Source of the DNA: Methanobacteriota archaeon
GTDB lineage: Archaea; Hydrothermarchaeota; Hydrothermarchaeia; Hydrothermarchaeales; SZUA-236
Direction of reading: 5' to 3'
DNA length: 5,344 nucleotides
Assembly: GCA_003230355.1 (NCBI GenBank)
Contig: QIDD01000086.1
Coordinates: 1 to 5,344, forward strand
Made by a program: the position numbers and the translations under genes. Each line of letters begins with the position of its first letter. The stretch's first letter is position 1. The notes beneath the pieces were generated by a model that saw only the letters and a list, made by a program, of their open reading frames with translations, had not been told where the DNA came from and searched no databases. Below, one piece after another: positions 1 to 5,344 of this stretch.

Positions 1-280
1 TTTGCTTGATCTCTCGTGATGCGTCGCTTATGTCGGTTTCTCCGCTGCAGAATTTCTTAAATCCTCCTCCTGTTCCGCTTATTCCGATTGTCACTTTTAC
101 ATAGGGATTTTGGATCTGGAATTCCTCGCCGATAGCCTCGGTTATGGGAAAGACTGTGCTTGAGCCGTCCACTTTTACTGCGCCTGTAAGTCCTTTTTCT
201 CTGTTTCCCCCGCCTAGGCAGCCCGTAAGTAGGATCAATATGGCAATCGTTGTTAGGGAAATAATTTTTTTGTTTTTCAT
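1..280 (-). CDS. pstS: PstS-type phosphate-binding lipoprotein, 5' part (gene runs off the left edge)
   Basis: This is the substrate-binding subunit of the high-affinity phosphate ABC transporter (PstSCAB); it captures phosphate outside the membrane and delivers it to the permease. My translation of the reverse strand gives the first 93 residues. MKNKK at the N-terminus is followed by a hydrophobic stretch (about residues 6-18) and the lipobox L18-T-G-C21, so the protein is probably lipid-anchored. A Gly-rich linker follows. The phosphate-site signatures are in family order: VDGSSTVFP (37-45), SGTGGGF (68-74) and D86-A-S-R89. The ATG at 280 is preferred because it begins the signal peptide and has an SD-like AAAAGGA (290-296, 9 nt spacing). 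Family members are usually about 270-370 residues, so roughly two thirds lies outside the window. The divergent phoU-like neighbour supports a phosphate role; pstCAB would be expected downstream but cannot be seen. A paralogue binding another oxyanion is possible but less likely. Confidence 0.93.
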   Translation of the reverse strand, partial: MKNKKIISLTTIAILILLTGCLGGGNREKGLTGAVKVDGSSTVFPITEAIGEEFQIQNPYVKVTIGISGTGGGFKKFCSGETDISDASREIKQ

Positions 281-336
281 GTGGTTATGTCCTTTTATTG
301 GCTTTTTCAGCTTCTTATCCTTGGGACTCAGAAGAC

Positions 337-352
337 AGATATATACTTTTTC
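337..352 (-). promoter_or_regulatory. Predicted pstS core promoter (BRE and TATA)
   Basis: Read on the minus strand, this is a purine-rich GAGAAAAAG block (BRE-like) followed by TATATAT (339-345). With the usual archaeal spacing, transcription would start near 317. That gives a leader of about 36 nt that includes the SD-like AAAAGGA at 290-296. The position and composition are seen; the promoter function is inferred. Confidence 0.6.
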
Positions 353-354
353 TC

Positions 355-370
355 AATAATCTATATATAG
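355..370 (+). promoter_or_regulatory. Predicted core promoter of the phoU-like gene
   Basis: An A-rich AATAAT (355-360) precedes CTATATATAG (361-370), itself a perfect 10-bp palindrome. The TATA centre near 365 predicts a transcript start at about 390, leaving a leader of only about 10 nt before the ATG at 402. No Shine-Dalgarno sequence is visible, so translation is probably leaderless or nearly so. Confidence 0.6.
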
Positions 371-375
371 CATAA

Positions 376-400
376 ATAAATCAGTAGAGTATTGATTTAT
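376..400. promoter_or_regulatory. Perfect 8-bp inverted repeat over the phoU-like transcript start, candidate operator
   Basis: ATAAATCA (376-383) and its exact reverse complement TGATTTAT (393-400) are separated by 9 bp, so the arm centres lie 17 bp apart. The element sits between the TATA box (361-370) and the ATG at 402, across the predicted transcript start. That is a normal place for an archaeal repressor to act. A dimeric regulator is implied. Autoregulation by the AbrB-domain protein encoded next to it is one possibility, but nothing in the sequence identifies the protein that binds. Confidence 0.5.
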
Positions 401-401
401 C

Positions 402-1400
402 ATGGAAACGCGTAAAGTCTACAAAAGCGGCGGCTCAACATTTGTAATGAGCCTCCCGAAAAAATGGGTGACCCGAAACAAGATAACCGAAGGAGACTCA
501 GTCTTCATACGCGAACTCGAAGGGTCATTAAACATAAGCGCGTCAAAAATCGATAAAAAAACCGCCAAATCAGAAATCAAAGCAAACGACCTGGAATCAT
601 CAGAAGACCTGACCCTCCTCATCATCTCCCACTACCTCGTAGGCTACAACGACATAACCATAAAATTCGACGAAGGAAAACGCCTGGAATATAAAAAACA
701 CATCCGAGATGTAACCCGCTTTCTCATGGGACTTGAAATCGCTGAAGAATATGAAGACCGAGTAATCCTCGACGTCGTGCTTGACCAGGAAAAAATCCCA
801 ACACTCCAAGCCCTCAAACGAATGAAGCTTATCATAAAAAGCATGCTCAAAGACACGAAAGAAGCAATCAAGGAAAAAAACCTCCTCCTCGCAGAAGACA
901 TAATCACAAGGGAAAGCGAAATCGACAGGCTCTACTTTCTCATCGTGCGCCAGCTAAAATCAGCAGTCAGATACCAGGAAACAGCGGAGCGTCTGGGCAT
1001 CCACGAGCAAAGGGAGGCGCTGGGATTTCGACTCGTCGTAAAAAGCTTTGAACGAACAGCGGATCACATTGAAAACCTGATTAAAAACTACATCACCATC
1101 GCATCAGAAGACCTTGAACTAACAACCCCACTTGAAATGCTTGATAACACACTGAAAATCTTTGAAGATTCAACAAACTCCATCTTCAGAGGCGACCAAA
1201 AACTTGCATCTGCAACATTCAAAGAGCTAAAAGAAATTAAAGAACAATATCATGAAGCATCAGACCTGATATTTGCAAAAGAGCTTTCACGGCCAACTGC
1301 AATCAAATACAAAGGCATGATAGACAGCCTGCTCAGAATCGCCGAGTACTCAACAGACATCGCAGAAATCGCAATCAACATGTCAGTTGTTGTGCCCTAG
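402..1400 (+). CDS. phoU: Phosphate uptake regulator: SpoVT/AbrB DNA-binding domain fused to PhoU domains
   Basis: This is a 332-residue cytoplasmic protein with the architecture typical of archaeal PhoU-like regulators. Residues 1 to about 50 form a swapped-hairpin AbrB-type domain: KVYKSGGSTFVMSLPKKWV (5-23), then EGDSVFI (30-36). Residues of about 95-332 are helical and PhoU-like. They carry three E-x-x-x-D metal-site motifs: E171-S-E-I-D175, E217-R-T-A-D221 followed by HIEN, and E315-Y-S-T-D319. Bacterial PhoU restrains the Pst transporter and the PhoR kinase. The archaeal fusion instead carries its own DNA-binding domain, so it may act directly as a transcription factor (inference). The divergent pstS gene and the inverted repeat just before the start support control of phosphate uptake. 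The ATG at 402 is the only sensible start because it begins the AbrB domain; no SD precedes it. Length and motifs are intact. The family assignment is firm; the exact targets are unknown. Confidence 0.92.
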   Translation: METRKVYKSGGSTFVMSLPKKWVTRNKITEGDSVFIRELEGSLNISASKIDKKTAKSEIKANDLESSEDLTLLIISHYLVGYNDITIKFDEGKRLEYKKHIRDVTRFLMGLEIAEEYEDRVILDVVLDQEKIPTLQALKRMKLIIKSMLKDTKEAIKEKNLLLAEDIITRESEIDRLYFLIVRQLKSAVRYQETAERLGIHEQREALGFRLVVKSFERTADHIENLIKNYITIASEDLELTTPLEMLDNTLKIFEDSTNSIFRGDQKLASATFKELKEIKEQYHEASDLIFAKELSRPTAIKYKGMIDSLLRIAEYSTDIAEIAINMSVVVP

Positions 1401-1418
1401 ACAAAATCGAAGCTGCAG

Positions 1419-1430
1419 TTCTATTTCTTT
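1419..1430 (+). terminator. T-rich stretch after the phoU-like gene, possible terminator
   Basis: The pyrimidine run TTCTATTTCTTT begins 18 bp after the stop codon and ends inside the stop codon of the converging rfcL gene. Archaeal RNA polymerase often stops at U-rich tracts without a hairpin, and none is visible here. The minus-strand exit of rfcL has only a short GATTTTG run (1402-1408, minus strand), so its 3' end may run into the phoU-like gene. Confidence 0.3.
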
Positions 1431-2724
1431 AAAACAATGATGTCTGATGGGTTTTTGGCGTGATCCTTTCTGCAGATATCTTTTCAGCGATTTCATGTAT
1501 CTTCTTCGCAGTGTCAGGCTGAAAAAACTCGATGTCCTTTTGGCTGAATCCAAAGTAGGATGAGAGTTCCGCTGCCCTGCCCACCTCCCGGAACAGGTTT
1601 TGCAGCAGAGGGATGAACTCAGACGCTGCAAGCCTTGTTGAAACATGGCATCGCCTGGAGATTTTAGCCGAGATTTCGCCCACAAGATTTCGCCGCGCCC
1701 TGGTGCGGGCGAGCATGGCAAAACGCTGCGGATATTTGTAGCGGACAAATTTTTTGTACCTCTTCTTCTTTGAAACCGCGACCCCGCAGCTCATGAGATC
1801 GCTCGCGTATCCGAGGAGCCGCCAGTCCTGCCGTTTTCGGATTCGGCCGAGAAAAATATCTGATCGCGAGAGATAGTGATATGCCTGTGCAAGATCCGCC
1901 GGGTCCCCGTATTCAAGGGGCACGTTTTCAGAGATCCAGTTGAACAGTGTCTCAGGGTCTTCATCACTCTCAAACATCGCTTCACGCGCCCGGTCGCAGG
2001 AATCTGTTTTGAAAATCTGTGCAAGAGCTTTGAAGATGGAAAGCTCAGAGTCGCGCATGAAAAGCGATGAAACATCAGATATTTTTACAGTTCCTCCCTG
2101 GCCCAATGACTGCAGATCATTTATCGCCGAGCGCAGATCGCCGTTTGCATTGCTTGAAATAATTGAAAGCGCCTTTTCATCCGCCTCCACACCCTCACTT
2201 GCGGCTATGCGCTTCAAAACCTTCAGAACTGCGCGGCGGTCGATTCGCTTGAACTCAAGAAGCTCGCAGAGCGCCCGAAAATCCGCAGGCAACCCCCAGG
2301 CGTCATTGGCAAGCAGAATCACCGGTTCCTTTGAAGATTTGATTATCTTTTTAACCGCTGCAAGCCCGCCGAAGTCAGATCGGCCGTGGATACCGTCCAC
2401 CTCGTCGATGAGAATAATTTTACCCTTGCTGTCAGGGTCGAGGCTTGCAAGACTTGCTGCAAATCCAACCTTTCGTTCAACTGCGTCTTTTGTTCGCACA
2501 TCGGATGCGTTGGTCTCAATAAGCTCAAATCCAAGCTCATCTGAAAGGGCGAGTGCCGCTGATGTCTTGCCTGAGCCGGGCGGGCCGTGGAGGAGAAGCG
2601 CCTTTTTCTTTGCCTCACCCTGCTTGAACTCAAGGGTCCATTCGCTGAGCCGTGCTAGGGTCCGGGGATTTCCTACTAGGTCGCTGAGTGTTTTCGGCCG
2701 GTGTTTTTCAACCCATAAAAGCAT
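1429..2724 (-). CDS. rfcL: Replication factor C large subunit (clamp loader)
   Basis: RFC-L forms a pentamer with four small RFC subunits that opens the PCNA ring and loads it at primer-template junctions, using ATP. The 431-residue protein has the RFC N-terminal WVEKHRPK (4-11), Walker A GPPGSGKT (47-54), Walker B IILIDEVD (103-110), sensor 1 around LLANDAW (137-143) and sensor 2 GDLR (195-198). The collar region contains the large-subunit signature WISENVPLEYGDP (263-275) and LSRSDIFLGR (285-294). A basic stretch follows (319-334, rich in Lys and Arg). The protein ends in HQTSLF, which resembles the front half of a PCNA-binding (PIP) motif. At 431 residues it is shorter than many archaeal RFC-L proteins of about 480-500. 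The ATG at 2724 is the first in-frame start after an upstream stop and fits the family start. It has no SD and lies 28 bp behind the histone stop, so translation may depend on cotranscription or on its own promoter inside the histone gene. Confidence 0.96.
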   Translation of the reverse strand: MLLWVEKHRPKTLSDLVGNPRTLARLSEWTLEFKQGEAKKKALLLHGPPGSGKTSAALALSDELGFELIETNASDVRTKDAVERKVGFAASLASLDPDSKGKIILIDEVDGIHGRSDFGGLAAVKKIIKSSKEPVILLANDAWGLPADFRALCELLEFKRIDRRAVLKVLKRIAASEGVEADEKALSIISSNANGDLRSAINDLQSLGQGGTVKISDVSSLFMRDSELSIFKALAQIFKTDSCDRAREAMFESDEDPETLFNWISENVPLEYGDPADLAQAYHYLSRSDIFLGRIRKRQDWRLLGYASDLMSCGVAVSKKKRYKKFVRYKYPQRFAMLARTRARRNLVGEISAKISRRCHVSTRLAASEFIPLLQNLFREVGRAAELSSYFGFSQKDIEFFQPDTAKKIHEIAEKISAERITPKTHQTSLF

Positions 2725-2752
2725 GGAAAAAATTAGGGCATGGTCAATTTCA

Positions 2753-2953
2753 CTAGTCCATAGCCAGTTCTATATCGCTTTTCTTCACTGTCTTTCTTCC
2801 AGCGTGCCTTGCAAGTTTCCCTGCCCCCTCGGCAATCTCTTTACCTATCTCGTCGAGCTCTTTGGCAAGTAGCTCTGCCGCATCAGCTCCAACTCGTAGG
2901 CCTGTTGCGTTTCTAATTATTCTGTCTGCTGCTGCATTTGGTATTTCTGGCAT
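2753..2953 (-). CDS. Archaeal HMf-type histone, 66 residues
   Basis: This is a single histone fold that dimerises and wraps DNA. It matches the HMfB pattern throughout: the first helix RIIRNA (11-16), R20 (HMfB R19) in loop 1, the long central helix (about 24-50), and loop 2 ARHAGRKTVKKSD (48-60). R53, K54, T55 and D60 match HMfB R52, K53, T54 and D59, which make the DNA contacts and the Arg-Asp clamp. H50 and L47 match the dimer-dimer interface. Two differences stand out. T17 replaces the small Gly at HMfB position 16 in loop 1, and the chain ends at DIELAMD, so the basic RRFKK-type tail of HMfB is missing. The start at 2953 is supported by a strong SD, AGGTGAT at 2959-2965, 5 nt away. The gene heads a probable two-gene unit with rfcL and is divergent from gyrB. 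Confidence 0.96.
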   Translation of the reverse strand: MPEIPNAAADRIIRNATGLRVGADAAELLAKELDEIGKEIAEGAGKLARHAGRKTVKKSDIELAMD

Positions 2954-2958
2954 AATTC

Positions 2959-3009
2959 ATCACCTAAAAAATTCTTTTTCCATATGTTATATATAATTTA
3001 TGATTTATA
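2959..3009 (-). promoter_or_regulatory. Histone gene promoter and ribosome binding site
   Basis: On the minus strand, the TATA-like ATTATATATAAC (2986-2997) predicts a transcript start near 2963-2966. That is almost exactly at the SD sequence AGGTGAT (2959-2965), so the mRNA would have a very short leader, and a start downstream of the first SD bases would remove them. A second TATA-like GTATAAAT (3002-3009) would give a leader of about 25 nt that keeps the whole SD. The SD is the best in the window, as expected for an abundant protein. Which TATA is used cannot be decided from sequence. Confidence 0.55.
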
Positions 3010-3094
3010 CGCTTGCTGCACCGAGTTTTGGCTTTTAATTTCGATGATAATCTTTTCAAATCCGCCTAACATCTTAAGACCCGTCATAACACCA

Positions 3095-3114
3095 TGGCAT
3101 GCCCCTAAATGCCA
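3095..3114. repeat. Small inverted repeat in the histone-gyrB control region
   Basis: TGGCAT (3095-3100) and ATGCCA (3109-3114) are exact reverse complements with 8 bp between them. The left arm also lies in an 8-bp palindrome, GGCATGCC (3096-3103). It sits about 30-50 bp upstream of the gyrB TATA element, where an activator or repressor could bind. Arms of 6 bp are short, and chance is a real alternative. Confidence 0.3.
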
Positions 3115-3141
3115 CTTTTCGGCCTGGAGGACCGGACAGGG

Positions 3142-3157
3142 ATATAAACCTTTATAT
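3142..3157. promoter_or_regulatory. Symmetric TATA element, predicted gyrBA promoter
   Basis: ATATAAA (3142-3148) and TTTATAT (3151-3157) form a perfect 7-bp dyad around CC. Each half resembles the archaeal TATA consensus on its own strand. Plus-strand use of the right half predicts a start near 3180, giving a gyrB leader of about 35 nt. Minus-strand use of the left half would start a transcript near 3120, running towards the histone gene. Only the gyrB use is strongly expected from gene layout. Confidence 0.5.
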
Positions 3158-3190
3158 GCGATAAATACGTTAGCCAGAACAAGGGAAAAT

Positions 3191-5099
<1,909 letters not shown>

Positions 5100-5102
5100 T
5101 TT

Positions 5103-5344
5103 ATGGCTGAGGCGAGTGAGCGGATACTGAATCGGCGCATTGAGGAGGAGATGGAGAGCTCCTACATCGACTACGCCATGTCAGTTATTGTGGGAAGAGC
5201 GCTTCCCGATGTGCGCGACGGCCTCAAGCCTGTGCACCGCCGAATCCTCTATGCCATGAACGAGGCAGGAATGACGCCTGACAAACCCTACAAAAAATCG
5301 GCTCGAATCGTTGGTGACGTGCTCGGTAAATACCATCCCCACGG
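5103..5344 (+). CDS. gyrA: DNA gyrase subunit A, N-terminal part (gene runs off the right edge)
   Basis: GyrA is the DNA cleavage and strand-passage subunit, carrying the catalytic tyrosine. The 80 codons present give the classic GyrA N-terminus: an acidic helix [20 protein letters not shown] (13-32), then [20 protein letters not shown] (33-52), [17 protein letters not shown] (64-80). R46 and R47 lie in the winged-helix region, and H78 and H80 of the HPHG motif take the same numbers as in E. coli. The window ends inside the following Gly codon, just before the quinolone-resistance residues (E. coli S83 and D87), so quinolone sensitivity and the catalytic Tyr cannot be judged. [22 protein letters not shown] is shared with ParC-type subunits, but the pairing with a gyrB and the archaeal setting favour gyrase. 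The start has a good SD at 5090-5096, 3 bp after the gyrB stop. Confidence 0.97.
   Translation, partial: MAEASERILNRRIEEEMESSYIDYAMSVIVGRALPDVRDGLKPVHRRILYAMNEAGMTPDKPYKKSARIVGDVLGKYHPH

Noticed and set aside
144..359. A 71-codon plus-strand frame at the left end
   Set aside because: It covers the antisense of the pstS signal peptide and the pstS promoter; the minus-strand reading gives clear PstS motifs.
1383..1748. A 121-codon minus-strand frame overlapping the rfcL 3' end
   Set aside because: It is a different frame of the rfcL coding strand and rfcL motifs are unbroken there, so there is no sign of a frameshift or a second gene.
1940..2872. A 310-codon open frame on the plus strand opposite rfcL and the histone gene
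   Set aside because: It lies antisense to two firmly identified genes, is Ser/Arg-rich as expected from reading conserved coding DNA backwards, and shows no recognisable domain.
3001..3008. A second copy of TGATTTAT, the right arm of the phoU-like operator candidate, near the histone promoter
   Set aside because: It is a single AT-rich 8-mer without a matching inverted arm at the 9-bp spacing, so it is most likely chance or part of a TATA-like element.
3044..3050. ATGATAA resembling a C box of a C/D guide RNA
   Set aside because: It mismatches the RTGATGA consensus, and no CTGA D box or second C'/D' pair lies at a suitable distance.
2998..3087. A 29-codon minus-strand frame (MTGLKMLGGFEK and onward) ending just before the histone promoter
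   Set aside because: It could follow a transcript from the symmetric TATA at 3142-3157, but it has only a poorly spaced GGTG before its ATG, no recognisable family, and a length expected by chance. Conservation in relatives would revive it.

Overview
The window is chromosomal DNA from an archaeon. It carries an HMf-type histone, an archaeal replication factor C large subunit and an AbrB-PhoU fusion protein. Core promoters look archaeal (TATA boxes about 25 bp before the inferred transcript starts), and some genes have SD sequences matching the archaeal/bacterial 16S tail. The DNA gyrase genes are of bacterial type, as found in many Euryarchaeota and some DPANN lineages. I cannot name the species; a gyrase-bearing, histone-bearing euryarchaeon or DPANN-like archaeon fits best.

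Left part, phosphate module (1-1400): the 5' end of a PstS-type phosphate-binding lipoprotein gene runs leftward out of the window. A gene for a PhoU-family regulator with an N-terminal SpoVT/AbrB DNA-binding domain is transcribed divergently from it. The 121-bp gap holds two back-to-back TATA boxes and a perfect 8-bp inverted repeat (376-400) over the predicted transcript start of the phoU-like gene, which is a good operator candidate.

Middle part, chromatin and replication (1429-2953, minus strand): a 66-residue histone gene is followed after 28 bp by rfcL (clamp loader large subunit). The two are probably one transcription unit. rfcL converges on the phoU-like gene with 28 bp between their stop codons.

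Right part, topology (2954-5344): a 262-bp divergent control region with several dyads separates the histone gene from gyrB. gyrB is complete (627 residues from the preferred ATG) and is followed after 3 bp by the start of gyrA, which leaves the window just before its quinolone-resistance region. Histone, clamp loader and gyrase thus sit back to back, so wrapping and supercoiling functions could share control.

I find no mobile element, CRISPR array, tRNA or rRNA, and no clearly new system. The points of real interest are regulatory (dyads in both divergent control regions) and the unusual features of the histone and of the RFC-L C-terminus.
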